Positions 1-9,468 are shown, numbered from the stretch's first letter. The stretch is 64,000 nt of DNA from Aquipuribacter hungaricus (GCF_042663885.1 NZ_JBHSXV010000001.1), one strand, 5' to 3'. Made by a program: numbers and translations. Notes: generated by a model not told the origin, from the sequence alone.

Positions 1-486
1 GCAGCCCAGCCCGCCCGCGACGGCGGCCCCGACGCTGCCCGTCCCGGCGTCGGCGACGAGCCACCCGGTACCCAGCAGGACGACGGCCTGGCCGGTCACG
101 GTGGCCGACACGGACTCCACGAGCCGCGGCCGCCCGTCCCGGCGTCCCATCTGGTGGACGAAGGCGCCGATGATCCCGAGGGCGAACACGGACGGCACCC
201 AGCGCAGCGCGTCCTGCCCGCCGAGCGACACCACGACGGCCCCGACGGCGCCCGTCAGGGTCACGACCCAGCCCACGCCCCAGCCCACCGGGACCTGGAG
301 CAGCCGGGTCCAGCCGTAGCCCACGGCGGCCACGACCGCGACGTACGCGGCCGGGATCCACCAGCGCCCGTCGACGTCGCGCAGCAGCAGCGGCAGGAGC
401 GCGACAGCGGCCGCCGCCACCAGCGCCCCGAGCAGGACGAGCAGGCGGGCGAGCACCCGGGCATCGTGCCACGGGGCCTCCGGCAC
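1..486 (-). CDS. Partial multi-pass membrane protein (C-terminus off the left edge)
   Basis: The minus strand reads open from a GTG at 486 to the window edge (162 codons), with an AGGA-type ribosome site just upstream and an in-frame TAG at 490-492. The product begins MPEAPWHDARVLARLLVLLG and has about five hydrophobic stretches separated by short polar loops. One loop (HQMGRRDGRPRLVE) is basic and probably cytoplasmic. No family is recognised, so the role is unknown. It is divergent from glnR and the 70-bp gap should hold both promoters. An internal GTG at 456 is a possible alternative start. Confidence 0.6.
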   Translation of the reverse strand, partial: MPEAPWHDARVLARLLVLLGALVAAAAVALLPLLLRDVDGRWWIPAAYVAVVAAVGYGWTRLLQVPVGWGVGWVVTLTGAVGAVVVSLGGQDALRWVPSVFALGIIGAFVHQMGRRDGRPRLVESVSATVTGQAVVLLGTGWLVADAGTGSVGAAVAGGLGC

Positions 487-556
487 GCCCTATCCTGCGG
501 CACCACGGCCTGATCAGCGCCGGGAGCGCGACGCACGAGCACGAGGAGGCGCCAGG

Positions 557-1324
557 GTGGCCAGACTCGTCCTGCTCGGCGACGCGCTCAGCCCCTCCAC
601 CCGGGCGCTGCCCGCCCTGGCTCTGCTGCCCCACCGCGTCGACGTGCTGCCCGGCACGCCCGGCGCGCTGGTCGACCTCGGCGACCCCGACGTCGTCCTC
701 GTCGACTGCCTGCGCGACCTGGCCGCCGCCCGCTCGCTGTGCCGGCTGCTGCGGACCACGCTGCCGGACCTGCCGGTCGTCGCGGTGATGACCGAGGGCG
801 GCCTCGCGGCGGTGTCCGGCGACTGGGGCCTCACCGACGTCGTGCTCGGCGACGCCGGCCCCGCCGAGGTCGACGCCCGGCTCCGCCTCGCGGTCGCCCG
901 CCAGGCGCCGGCCGAGGTCGACGACGCCCCGGGCGAGGTCGTGGCCGGCGACGTGGTCATCGACGAGAGCACGTACACCGCGCGGGTGCGGCGCCAGGTC
1001 CTCGACCTCACGTACAAGGAGTTCGAGCTCCTCAAGTTCCTCGCCACGCACCCCGGCCGGGTGTTCACCCGCGCGCAGCTGCTGCAGGAGGTGTGGGGCT
1101 ACGACTACTTCGGCGGCACCCGCACCGTCGACGTCCACGTCCGTCGGCTGCGGGCCAAGCTCGGCCCGGAGCACGAGCACCTCATCGGCACCGTCCGCAA
1201 CGTCGGCTACCGCCTGGTGGTCGGCCGGGCGCCCGCGGGGGACGAGGCCGGCGACGACAGCCCGCCGGACGGGCACCCGCCCGGGGCCGTCGTGGGCGCG
1301 GGCACCCGGGGGCAGCCCGCGTAG
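557..1324 (+). CDS. glnR: GlnR-type orphan OmpR-family nitrogen regulator
   Basis: 255 residues with an N-terminal receiver-like domain (about 1-120) and a C-terminal winged helix (about 130-225). The winged helix contains LDLTYKEFELLKFLATHPGR, the recognition-helix region TRTVDVHVRRLRAKLG and the wing GTVRNVGYRLV. The aspartate at position 50 (VLVD50) matches the conserved Asp50 of actinobacterial GlnR, while the full phosphorylation pocket of true response regulators is not apparent and no sensor kinase is adjacent. GlnR controls ammonium assimilation genes such as glnA and amtB. The GTG start follows a GAGGAGG ribosome site. It lies 9 bp before mshD and may be co-transcribed. The tail is Asp/Pro/Gly-rich. 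Confidence 0.88.
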   Translation: MARLVLLGDALSPSTRALPALALLPHRVDVLPGTPGALVDLGDPDVVLVDCLRDLAAARSLCRLLRTTLPDLPVVAVMTEGGLAAVSGDWGLTDVVLGDAGPAEVDARLRLAVARQAPAEVDDAPGEVVAGDVVIDESTYTARVRRQVLDLTYKEFELLKFLATHPGRVFTRAQLLQEVWGYDYFGGTRTVDVHVRRLRAKLGPEHEHLIGTVRNVGYRLVVGRAPAGDEAGDDSPPDGHPPGAVVGAGTRGQPA

Positions 1325-1333
1325 GGTCGCCGC

Positions 1334-2320
1334 ATGAGCAGCGAGCCCGCCGTGGACCAGGGCGTGGAGCGCGCCGACCGCCTGGGCCCCGCCGACGTCC
1401 GGGACGTCCTGGGGCTGGTCGCGCGGGCCGCGGACGCCGACGGGGTCGCCCCGCTCAGCGAGCACGTCCTGCTCCACCTGCGCAGCGGCGGGCAGGAGCC
1501 AGGCCGGCACCTGCTCCTCCGCGACCCCGCCGGCGCGGGGGTGGTCGGGTACGCCCACCTGGACCCGACCGACCCGGTCGAGGGCTCCTCGGCCGAGCTC
1601 GTCGTCGACCCCGCGCACCGCCGCCGCGGCCACGGCCGCGTCCTCGTCGGCGCGCTGCTCGACCTCGCCGCCTCGCTCGGCGACGGCCGGCTGCGGCTGT
1701 GGGCGCACGGCGAGTCCCCCGACGCGGGCGCGCTCGCCGCCGCGATGGGCTTCGACCGGGTCCGCGAGCTGTGGCAGATGCGCCGCAGCCTGTACGCGTC
1801 GCTGCCGCGGCCCGAGGTGCCGGAGGGGGTGCGGCTGCGGATCTTCCGCCCGGGCGACGAGGACGCGCTGCTCGCGGTCAACGCCGCCGCCTTCGCCGAC
1901 CACCCCGAGCAGGGCCGGTGGACCCGCGCCGACGTCGACGCCCGCGTCGCCGAGGACTGGTTCGACCCCGAGGGGGTGTTCCTCGCCGAGCGGGCGGACG
2001 GCGGGGAGGCCGACGGCGAGCTGCTCGCCTTCCACTGGACCAAGGTGCACGGGGCCACCCAGCACCGCCACGAGGACGGCGGCAGCACCCACGCCCACCC
2101 CCCGATCGGCGAGGTCTACGTCGTCGGTGTGGGGCCCGCCGCCCAGGGCCGCGGGCTCGGCCGGCTCGTCACGCTGGTCGGTCTGCGGTACCTGCGGGGG
2201 CGCGGCGTGGACCAGGCGATGCTCTACGTCGACGCGGACAACGCGGCCGCCGTGCGCACGTACACCGCGCTCGGCTTCTCCCGCTGGGACGTGGACGTGC
2301 AGTTCCGCCGCGAGCTCTGA
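1334..2320 (+). CDS. mshD: Mycothiol synthase (tandem GNAT acetyltransferase)
   Basis: 328 residues, the usual size for MshD, with two GNAT folds. The N-terminal domain carries ELVVDPAHRRRGHGRVLVGAL and the C-terminal domain carries GEVYVVGVGPAAQGRGLGRLV, the acetyl-CoA pyrophosphate loops. MshD transfers acetate from acetyl-CoA to Cys-GlcN-Ins, the last step of mycothiol synthesis in the cytoplasm, and so marks the organism as an actinobacterium. The stretch LLAFHWTKVHG is typical of MshD orthologues. It sits between glnR and ppk, all on the same strand. Confidence 0.93.
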   Translation: MSSEPAVDQGVERADRLGPADVRDVLGLVARAADADGVAPLSEHVLLHLRSGGQEPGRHLLLRDPAGAGVVGYAHLDPTDPVEGSSAELVVDPAHRRRGHGRVLVGALLDLAASLGDGRLRLWAHGESPDAGALAAAMGFDRVRELWQMRRSLYASLPRPEVPEGVRLRIFRPGDEDALLAVNAAAFADHPEQGRWTRADVDARVAEDWFDPEGVFLAERADGGEADGELLAFHWTKVHGATQHRHEDGGSTHAHPPIGEVYVVGVGPAAQGRGLGRLVTLVGLRYLRGRGVDQAMLYVDADNAAAVRTYTALGFSRWDVDVQFRREL

Positions 2321-2359
2321 GGGACGCCGGCCCCGCCGCTCTCTGACAGCATCGGCGCC

Positions 2360-4882
2360 ATGGCAGCCCGACGTCCCGCGCCCACCGCCGCCCGTACCGC
2401 CGCCGACGCCGCCCGTCGCGCCGGCGTCCAGGAGCCCGCCCCCGGCCGCAAGAAGGCCGGCAAGAAGGACGCCGCCACCAAGGGGGCCGACGCCACCTCC
2501 GACGGTGCCGCCCCCGTGGACGGCGCGGCCACCGTCCCGTCCCCCGCCCCCGCCGGTGTCCTCCCGGACGGCGGGCAGGACGGCCGCAGCACCCCCACGG
2601 CCGCGGACCCGGTCGCCGCCCCGACGACGGGCCGCCCCGACGCCCCGACCACCGGGCCCGCCCGCCCCGCGCACCGCCCCCACGACGGCGACGACATCAT
2701 CGAGCACCTCGGCGCGCCCGCGGAGATCACCACCGAGGACCCCGACGACCTGCCCGAGGACCGCTTCGCCGACCGTGAGGTGTCGTGGCTGGCGTTCAAC
2801 GAGCGGGTGCTCGAGCTCGCCGAGGACCCCGACGTGCCGCTGCTCGAGCGGGCCCGCTTCCTCGCCATCTTCGCCAGCAACCTCGACGAGTTCTACATGG
2901 TCCGCGTCGCCGGGCTGAAGCGGCGCATCGCCACCGGCATCGCCGTGCGCGCCGCGTCCGGGCTGGAGCCACGCGAGATCCTCCAGGAGATCAGCCAGCG
3001 GACCGGGGCCCTCATGGCCCGCCACGCCCGCGCCTACCGCGACGCGATCGAGCCGGCCATGGCCGAGCAGGGCATCACGGTGCTGCGCTGGGACCAGCTC
3101 GACGACCACGCCTGCCAGCGGCTCACGCAGCTCTTCCGCGCCCAGGTGTTCCCGGTCCTCACCCCGCTCGCGGTCGACCCCGCCCACCCGTTCCCGTACA
3201 TCTCGGGGCTGTCGCTCAACCTCGCCGTCGTGGTGTCCAACCCGCAGACCGGCAAGCAGCACTTCGCCCGGGTCAAGGTGCCGCCGGTGCTGCCCCGCTT
3301 CCTGCGGGTGCCCCACACCGACGGCGACGACGACGACCGCGCCGCGTTCGTGCCGCTGGAGGACGTGATCGCCGCCCACCTGTCGATGCTGTTCCCCGGC
3401 ATGGACGTGGTCCGGCACTCGACATTCCGCGTCACCCGCAACGAGGACCTCGAGGTCGAGGAGGACGACGCGGAGAACCTGCTCCAGGCCCTGGAGAAGG
3501 AGCTGCTGCGCCGCCGGTTCGGCCCGCCGGTGCGCCTCGAGCTCGCCGACGACATCGCCGAGGACGACGCGGACCTGCTCCTGCGCGAGCTCGGCGTGGT
3601 GCCGGAGGAGGTCTACCGCCTGCCCGAGCCGCTCGACCTGCGCGGGCTCACGATCATGGCCGACCTCGACCGGCCGGAGCTGCAGTTCCCCAAGTTCCTG
3701 CCGCGCACCCACCGCGACCTCAACGAGGTGGAGACCGCCAAGGCGAGCAACGTCTTCGCCGCGATCAGCCGCCGCGACGTGCTCCTGCACCACCCGTACG
3801 ACAGCTTCTCGACCTCGGTCCAGGCGTTCCTCGAGCAGGCCGCCGCCGACCCGCAGGTGCTGGCCATCAAGCAGACGCTGTACCGGACCAGCGGGGACAG
3901 CCCGATCGTCGACGCCCTCATCGACGCCGCCGAGGCGGGCAAGCAGGTGCTGGCGCTGGTCGAGATCAAGGCCCGCTTCGACGAGCAGGCCAACATCACG
4001 TGGGCGCGCAAGCTCGAGCACGCGGGCGTCCACGTCGTCTACGGCATCGTCGGCCTCAAGACCCACGCCAAGCTGAGCCTCGTGGTGCGGCAGGAGCCGG
4101 GCGGGCTGGCCCGCTACTGCCACGTCGGCACCGGCAACTACAACCCCAAGACCGCCCGCATCTACGAGGACCTGGGCCTGCTCACCAAGGACCCGCAGGT
4201 GGCCGACGACCTTACGGTGCTGTTCAACCAGCTGTCGGGCTTCGCGCCGCGGGCGTCGTACAAGCGGCTGCTCGTCGCCCCCCGCACCGTCCGCCAGGGC
4301 CTGGTCGACCTCGTCGAGCGCGAGATCGCCAACGCCGGCCGGGGGCTGCCCGCCGGGATCCGGATCAAGGTCAACTCCATCGTCGACGAGGCGCTCATCG
4401 ACGCCCTCTACCGGGCCTCCAACGCCGGCGTGCCCGTCGACGTCGTCGTGCGGGGGATCTGCGCGATCCGCCCGGGCGTCCCCGGCTTCAGCGAGAACAT
4501 CCGGGTGCGGAGCATCCTCGGCCGCTTCCTCGAGCACTCGCGGATCTTCGCCTTCGTCGCCGGCGGCGAGCCCGTGGTCTACATCGGCAGCGCCGACATG
4601 ATGCACAGGAACCTCGACCGCCGGGTCGAGGCGCTCGTGCGCCTGGGCGACCAGCGGCACGTGGACCAGTGCATGAGCCTGTTCGACCAGTCGATGGACG
4701 ACGGGACCGCCTCCTGGCACCTGCTGTCGGAGGAGCGCTGGGAGCGGCACCACCAGGACGCCTCGGGGGCCCCGCTCAGCGACCTGCAGACGGTCCAGAT
4801 AGCCGCGCACGGCGGCCGGTCCTCCCGTCGCGGGAGCAGCCCCGCCCGGCGTCGGACGTCACCCACCGCCGCACCGGCGTGA
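2360..4882 (+). CDS. ppk: Polyphosphate kinase 1
   Basis: 840 residues. The first ~140 are a low-complexity Ala/Pro/Lys/Thr extension, and the PPK1 core then starts at DREVSWLAFNERVLELAEDP. The core contains the helical N and head domains and both phospholipase-D-like catalytic lobes. Recognisable motifs are IKQTLYRTSGDSPIV, HAKLSLVVR and HVGTGNYNPKTARIYEDLGL; the His of one lobe is the phospho-acceptor known from the family. PPK1 polymerises the gamma-phosphate of ATP into polyphosphate reversibly. A strong hairpin follows the gene, so it is transcriptionally separate from pstS although functionally linked. Confidence 0.95.
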   Translation: MAARRPAPTAARTAADAARRAGVQEPAPGRKKAGKKDAATKGADATSDGAAPVDGAATVPSPAPAGVLPDGGQDGRSTPTAADPVAAPTTGRPDAPTTGPARPAHRPHDGDDIIEHLGAPAEITTEDPDDLPEDRFADREVSWLAFNERVLELAEDPDVPLLERARFLAIFASNLDEFYMVRVAGLKRRIATGIAVRAASGLEPREILQEISQRTGALMARHARAYRDAIEPAMAEQGITVLRWDQLDDHACQRLTQLFRAQVFPVLTPLAVDPAHPFPYISGLSLNLAVVVSNPQTGKQHFARVKVPPVLPRFLRVPHTDGDDDDRAAFVPLEDVIAAHLSMLFPGMDVVRHSTFRVTRNEDLEVEEDDAENLLQALEKELLRRRFGPPVRLELADDIAEDDADLLLRELGVVPEEVYRLPEPLDLRGLTIMADLDRPELQFPKFLPRTHRDLNEVETAKASNVFAAISRRDVLLHHPYDSFSTSVQAFLEQAAADPQVLAIKQTLYRTSGDSPIVDALIDAAEAGKQVLALVEIKARFDEQANITWARKLEHAGVHVVYGIVGLKTHAKLSLVVRQEPGGLARYCHVGTGNYNPKTARIYEDLGLLTKDPQVADDLTVLFNQLSGFAPRASYKRLLVAPRTVRQGLVDLVEREIANAGRGLPAGIRIKVNSIVDEALIDALYRASNAGVPVDVVVRGICAIRPGVPGFSENIRVRSILGRFLEHSRIFAFVAGGEPVVYIGSADMMHRNLDRRVEALVRLGDQRHVDQCMSLFDQSMDDGTASWHLLSEERWERHHQDASGAPLSDLQTVQIAAHGGRSSRRGSSPARRRTSPTAAPA

Positions 4883-4899
4883 CCGACGGTCGACCGTGA

Positions 4900-4933
4900 G
4901 AGGGCCCCCGTGACCTGAGTCACGGGGGCCCTC
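4900..4933 (+). terminator. Perfect hairpin terminator after ppk
   Basis: Two 15-bp perfectly complementary arms (4900-4914 and 4919-4933) around the 4-nt loop CTGA, starting 18 bp after the ppk stop. There is no T-run, as is common in high-GC actinobacteria. Confidence 0.8.
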
Positions 4934-4938
4934 CGACA

Positions 4939-4971
4939 GTTACCGACCTGTTCACCTGCTGGTCACCTGAG
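4939..4971 (+). promoter_or_regulatory. PHO box: three 11-bp direct repeats upstream of pstS
   Basis: Three contiguous 11-bp units, GTTACCGACCT, GTTCACCTGCT and GGTCACCTGAG. The last two fit the actinobacterial PhoP direct-repeat unit (GKTCAYYYRSG-like), with the first more degenerate. They lie 85 bp before the pstS start and directly after the ppk terminator. This predicts PhoP-dependent induction of pst on phosphate limitation. PhoR/PhoP themselves are not in the window. Confidence 0.75.
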
Positions 4972-5055
4972 CAGGCACGACCGGCCTCGGGGCGCAGTTA
5001 GTTTCGTGGAGCAACGAGCTGCTCGTCGGCTCTCCCCGCTCCCGGAGGTACCCCT

Positions 5056-6192
5056 GTGAAGCGCTCCACCCTGTCCCGCGGTGCACTCCCCGTCGCCGTG
5101 GTCCTGTCCTTCGCCCTCGCCGCGTGCGGCGGCGGCGACGACGCCGGCACCGCGACCGACGGCGCCACCGGTGCTGCCGGCGGCGCGTCCTCCGACGCCG
5201 CCCCCGCCGGTGGCGACCTGAGCGGCCAGCTCACGGGCGCCGGTGCCAGCTCCCAGCAGGCCGCCGTGCAGGCCTGGGCCGCCGGCTTCAACGGCGTGGA
5301 GCCCGGCGTCACGGTCAACTACGACCCGATCGGCTCCGGCGGCGGCCGCGAGCTGTTCCTCGGCGGCGGCTCCGACTTCGCCGGCTCCGACGCCTTCCTG
5401 GACGACGAGGAGCTGGCCCTGGTCGGCGACGTCTGCGCCAGCGAGGACATCGTCGAGCTGCCCCTGTACGTCTCGCCCGTCGCCGTCATCTTCAACCTCG
5501 AGGGTGTCGACAGCGTCAACATGCCGCCCGCGGTCATCGCCGGCGTCTTCGCCGAGACCATCACCACGTGGGACGACCCGGCCATCGCCGAGGCCAACCC
5601 CGACGTCGAGCTCCCCTCGACCCCGATCACCCCCGTCCACCGTTCCGACGACTCGGGCACGACGGAGAACTTCACCTCCTACCTGGAGACCGTGGCCGGC
5701 GACGTCTGGACCTACGGCGAGGTCGAGACCTGGCCGGGCGACCTGACCGGCGAGGCCGGCGCGCAGACCCAGGGCGTCGTCCAGGCCGTCACGGCCGGCG
5801 ACGGCTACGTCGGCTACGCCGACGCCTCGCAGGCCGGCGACCTGGGCACCGTCGCGGTCGGCGTCGGCGAGGAGTTCGTGCCGTTCTCCCCCGAGGCCGC
5901 GGCCGCGATCGTCGACGCGTCCCCCCGCGTCGAGGGCCGCAGCGAGACCAGCCTCGCCATCGAGCTGGCCCGCGACACCACCGAGGCCGGCACGTACCCG
6001 ATCGTCCTGGTGAGCTACCACATCGCCTGCGCCGACTACGAGGACGACGAGAAGGCCGAGCTGGTCAAGTCGTACCTGTCCTACGTCGCCAGCGAGGAGG
6101 GCCAGCAGATCGCGGCCGACAACGCCGGTTCTGCCCCGATCTCCGACACCGTCCGCACCGACGTCCAGGCGGCGATCGACTCCATCCAGTGA
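5056..6192 (+). CDS. pstS: Phosphate-binding lipoprotein of the Pst importer
   Basis: 378 residues. A lipoprotein signal (MKRSTLSRGALPVAVVLSFALAAC) has its lipobox cysteine near residue 24, followed by a Gly/Ala/Asp-rich tether and the PstS fold. Family motifs include LTGAGASSQQAAVQAW, NYDPIGSGGGRELFLGG, the phosphate-loop region HRSDDSGTTENFTSYL and the late VSYHIACADY segment. It captures orthophosphate outside the membrane and hands it to PstCA. The GTG start is set by a GGAGG at 5043-5047. First gene of the pst operon, behind the PHO box. Confidence 0.95.
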   Translation: MKRSTLSRGALPVAVVLSFALAACGGGDDAGTATDGATGAAGGASSDAAPAGGDLSGQLTGAGASSQQAAVQAWAAGFNGVEPGVTVNYDPIGSGGGRELFLGGGSDFAGSDAFLDDEELALVGDVCASEDIVELPLYVSPVAVIFNLEGVDSVNMPPAVIAGVFAETITTWDDPAIAEANPDVELPSTPITPVHRSDDSGTTENFTSYLETVAGDVWTYGEVETWPGDLTGEAGAQTQGVVQAVTAGDGYVGYADASQAGDLGTVAVGVGEEFVPFSPEAAAAIVDASPRVEGRSETSLAIELARDTTEAGTYPIVLVSYHIACADYEDDEKAELVKSYLSYVASEEGQQIAADNAGSAPISDTVRTDVQAAIDSIQ

Positions 6193-6315
6193 TCCACCCC
6201 TCGGGCTCCCCCTGGACCTGAGGCGGGTCGGGCGGTCACCATCCAGGTGGCCGCCCGTCCGTCGGTCCGGGACCCGTCCCCCGTCCCACCCCCCTGCTCC
6301 AGCGGAAGGACCTCC

Positions 6316-7263
6316 ATGACGGCAACAGCGACCCCCCCGGTCGCGCAGGCTCCCAAGGCGGTGACGCGCCCGGGCGACAAGGTCTTCTCGGGCCTCGCCC
6401 TCGCGGCCGCCCTGACGATCCTCGTCACCCTCACCGGCGTCGCGGCCTTCCTGCTGGCCAAGGGCTACCCCGCCTTCGGCGCCGGCGCCGAGGACCTCGG
6501 CGCCAGCAGCTTCTGGACGCTGGTGGGGCCGCTGCTCTTCGGCTCCGTGCTGTCCTCCGCGCTCGCGCTGCTGCTCGCCGCGCCCGTCGCCGTCGGCATC
6601 GCGCTGTACATCAGCCACTACGCCCCCCGCCGGGCGGCGCGCGCCTTCGGGTACGTCATCGACCTGCTCGCCGCGGTGCCCAGCGTCGTGTTCGGCTTCT
6701 GGGGCATCACCGTCCTGGCGCCGTACCTGGTGCCGGGCTACCAGTGGCTCGAGGCGAACCTCGGCTTCCTGCCCTTCTTCGCCGGGCCTGCCGCGAACAG
6801 CGGCTACGTCATGCTCACCGCCGCCCTGGTGCTCGCGGTGATGATCCTGCCGATCATGACCGCCGTGTGCCGCGAGGTGTTCCTGCAGACCCCGCGCCTG
6901 CACGAGGAGGCCGCCCTGGCCCTCGGTGCCACCCGGTGGGAGATGATCCGGATGGCCGTCCTGCCCTACGGGCGCTCCGGCGTCGTCTCCGGCGCCATGC
7001 TCGGCCTCGGCCGCGCGCTGGGCGAGACGCTCGCGGTGACGATCATCCTGTCGGTCAACCCGACGGTCATCACGTTCAACCTCATCAGCGGGCAGAACCC
7101 GTCGACCATCCCGGCGAACATCGCGCTGAACTTCCCCGAGGCGACCGGCCTGGGTGTCAGCGTCCTCATCGCGACCGGCCTCGTGCTGTTCGTCCTCACC
7201 TTCGCCGTCAACTACCTCGCGCGCTCGGTCGCGTCGCGCGGGTTCTCGGGAGCAGCCGGATGA
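6316..7263 (+). CDS. pstC: Phosphate ABC transporter permease PstC
   Basis: 315 residues from the ATG at 6316, chosen because GGAAGGA precedes it and because upstream in-frame codons give only a low-complexity Pro/Ser leader. It has six predicted membrane helices. The cytoplasmic EAA-type loop EEAALALGATRWEMIRMAVLP contacts PstB, and DLLAAVPSVVFGFWGI is typical of PstC. It forms the phosphate channel with PstA. The stop overlaps the pstA start (ATGA). Confidence 0.93.
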   Translation: MTATATPPVAQAPKAVTRPGDKVFSGLALAAALTILVTLTGVAAFLLAKGYPAFGAGAEDLGASSFWTLVGPLLFGSVLSSALALLLAAPVAVGIALYISHYAPRRAARAFGYVIDLLAAVPSVVFGFWGITVLAPYLVPGYQWLEANLGFLPFFAGPAANSGYVMLTAALVLAVMILPIMTAVCREVFLQTPRLHEEAALALGATRWEMIRMAVLPYGRSGVVSGAMLGLGRALGETLAVTIILSVNPTVITFNLISGQNPSTIPANIALNFPEATGLGVSVLIATGLVLFVLTFAVNYLARSVASRGFSGAAG

Positions 7264-8477
7264 GCACCTCGCCCCGCACCGAGCGGTCGACCCAGACGTC
7301 GACGGCCACCCCGACGACGGGGCTGACCACGCCCTCGCACGAGCAGAGCGCCCCGGCGACCCCGGGGGACACCCGCGGCCTCACCCCCGAGCGCTTCGGC
7401 ACCCCCGGCTCGCCCGCCCCGGCCGGCCCGGTGGTCGGCGAGCCCCGCCGCTCGTCCGGGCAGCTGACCCGCCACCTGTCCCCGGCCCTGCTGCTGGTCT
7501 CCGCGGCGCTGTCCGCCGGGATCCTGCTCCTCGTCGGCCGGTTCACCGTCACCGGTGCCGCTGTCCTCACCGCCATCACCTACACCGTCGGCGTCTACGT
7601 CCTCGCGCGCGTCGTCGAGGGCCGCCGCCGGGCCACGGACCGGGTCGTCACCGCGCTCGTCACCGTGGCCTTCGTCCTGGCCATGGCGCCCCTGGTGTCG
7701 CTCGTCTGGACGGTCGTCAGCCGCGGCGCCGCCCGCTTCGACGCCGCCTTCTTCACGCAGTCCATGGCCGGCGTCATCGGCGAGGGCGGCGGCGCGGCCC
7801 ACGCCATCGTCGGCACCCTGCAGGTCACCGGCATCGCCACCCTGGTGTCCGTCCCGGTCGGCCTGCTCGCCGCGGTCTGGCTCGTGGAGTACGGCAGCGG
7901 TCGGCTCAAGAGCGCCATCACGTTCCTCGTCGACGTCATGACGGGCATCCCGTCCATCGTCGCGGGGCTCTTCGCCTTCGCGCTGTTCTCCACGATCCTG
8001 GGCGACCCGGGCCACCGCTCGGGCATCGCCGGTGCCATCGCCCTGTCGGTGCTCATGACGCCCGTCGTCATCCGCACCTGCGAGGAGATGCTCAAGCTGG
8101 TCCCGGACGAGCTGCGCGAGGCGTCCTTCGCCCTCGGCGTGCCGCGCTGGCGGACGATCACCAAGGTCGTCCTCCCCACCGCCGTCGGCGGGATCGCGGC
8201 GGGCGTCACCATCGCCATCGCCCGCGTCATCGGCGAGACCGCCCCGCTGCTCATCACCCTCGGCTTCACCACCGGGTTCAACTTCGACATGACCGAGGGC
8301 CGGGCCTCGACGCTGCCGGTGTACGCCTACGACCAGTTCCGCAACCGCGGCCTGCCGCCCGAGGCGTTCATCGACCGTGCCTGGACCGCCGCGCTCGTGC
8401 TCATCCTCATCGTCATGGTGCTCAACGGGATCGGGCGGCTGATCGCCCACCTGTACGCGCCCAAGACCAACCGCTGA
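7260..8477 (+). CDS. pstA: Phosphate ABC transporter permease PstA
   Basis: 405 residues, longer than typical PstA because of a Ser/Thr/Pro-rich cytoplasmic N-terminus of about 70 residues and two extra N-terminal hydrophobic segments before the permease core. The core has DVMTGIPSIVAGLFAFALF and the EAA loop LREASFALGVPRWRTITKVV. Translationally coupled to pstC by a 4-bp ATGA overlap. It pairs with PstC in the inner channel. Confidence 0.93.
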   Translation: MSTSPRTERSTQTSTATPTTGLTTPSHEQSAPATPGDTRGLTPERFGTPGSPAPAGPVVGEPRRSSGQLTRHLSPALLLVSAALSAGILLLVGRFTVTGAAVLTAITYTVGVYVLARVVEGRRRATDRVVTALVTVAFVLAMAPLVSLVWTVVSRGAARFDAAFFTQSMAGVIGEGGGAAHAIVGTLQVTGIATLVSVPVGLLAAVWLVEYGSGRLKSAITFLVDVMTGIPSIVAGLFAFALFSTILGDPGHRSGIAGAIALSVLMTPVVIRTCEEMLKLVPDELREASFALGVPRWRTITKVVLPTAVGGIAAGVTIAIARVIGETAPLLITLGFTTGFNFDMTEGRASTLPVYAYDQFRNRGLPPEAFIDRAWTAALVLILIVMVLNGIGRLIAHLYAPKTNR

Positions 8478-8527
8478 CCCAGCGGCTCCCCAGACCTCCC
8501 CGACCCACGCCGACAAGGGATCACCAC

Positions 8528-9307
8528 GTGTCCAAGCGCATCGAGGTCAACGACCTCAACATCTACTACGGCAAGTTCCTCGCGGTCGAGGGCGTGCACA
8601 TGACCATCGAGCCCCGCTCCGTGACGGCCTTCATCGGCCCGTCCGGCTGCGGCAAGTCGACGCTGCTCCGGTCCCTCAACCGGATGCACGAGGCCATCGC
8701 CGGCGCCTACGTCACCGGCGAGGTGATGGTCGACTCGCAGAACCTCTACGCGCCGACCACCGACCCGGTCGACGTCCGCCGCCAGATCGGCATGGTCTTC
8801 CAGCGCCCCAACCCGTTCCCGACCATGTCGATCTACGACAACGTCATCGCGGGCTACAAGCTCAACTCGCGCCGGATGAGCAGGGCGACCGCGGACGAGA
8901 AGGTCGAGAAGGCGCTGCAGGGCGCCAACCTCTGGAACGAGGTCAAGGACCGGCTCTCCTCGTCGGGCTCCAGCCTGTCCGGCGGCCAGCAGCAGCGCCT
9001 CTGCATCGCCCGCGCCATCGCGGTCGAGCCCGAGGTCCTGCTCATGGACGAGCCCTGCTCCGCCCTGGACCCGATCTCCACGCTGGCGATCGAGGACCTC
9101 ATCCAGGAGCTCAAGCAGGACTACACGATCGTCATCGTCACCCACAACATGCAGCAGGCCGCCCGGGTGAGCGACCGCACCGCATTCTTCAACATCGCGG
9201 GTACCGGCAAGCCCGGCAAGCTCATCGAGATGGACGCCACCGACACCATGTTCTCCACCCCCAAGGTGCAGGCGACCAACGACTACATCTCGGGCCGCTT
9301 CGGCTGA
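8528..9307 (+). CDS. pstB: Phosphate ABC transporter ATPase PstB
   Basis: 259 residues. Walker A GPSGCGKST (37-45), signature SLSGGQQQRLCIARA, Walker B VLLMDEPCSALDP and the switch histidine in IVIVTHNMQQAARVSD. PstB energises phosphate import through PstCA. The GTG start at 8528 gives the usual PstB N-terminus MSKRIEVNDLNIYYG. It is the last gene of the operon; no phoU follows, although phoU often accompanies pst operons. Confidence 0.96.
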   Translation: MSKRIEVNDLNIYYGKFLAVEGVHMTIEPRSVTAFIGPSGCGKSTLLRSLNRMHEAIAGAYVTGEVMVDSQNLYAPTTDPVDVRRQIGMVFQRPNPFPTMSIYDNVIAGYKLNSRRMSRATADEKVEKALQGANLWNEVKDRLSSSGSSLSGGQQQRLCIARAIAVEPEVLLMDEPCSALDPISTLAIEDLIQELKQDYTIVIVTHNMQQAARVSDRTAFFNIAGTGKPGKLIEMDATDTMFSTPKVQATNDYISGRFG

Positions 9308-9325
9308 GCCTTCGTCTGTCCCGCC

Positions 9326-9358
9326 CAGGGTCGCCACCCGTCACGGGGGGCGGCCCTG
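9326..9358 (+). terminator. Hairpin after the pst operon
   Basis: Arms CAGGGTCGCC (9326-9335) and GGCGGCCCTG (9349-9358) pair with one G-T wobble, 19 bp after the pstB stop and ahead of cysS. Confidence 0.6.
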
Positions 9359-9468
9359 CGGCGTCCCTGCCGGTGCTCCTGGGGCGTCGCTGCAGTGGCC
9401 CTGCAGCGTGCCTGCGGGTGGTCCGGAGCGCCGGGCCGGTCGTGCTCCGGGGCCTCTAGGCTGGGGCG

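Noticed and set aside
4963..6903. Long minus-strand open frame opposite pstS/pstC
   Set aside because: Gly/Arg/Val/Asp-rich antisense shadow typical of GC-rich DNA; the plus strand encodes clear pstS and pstC.
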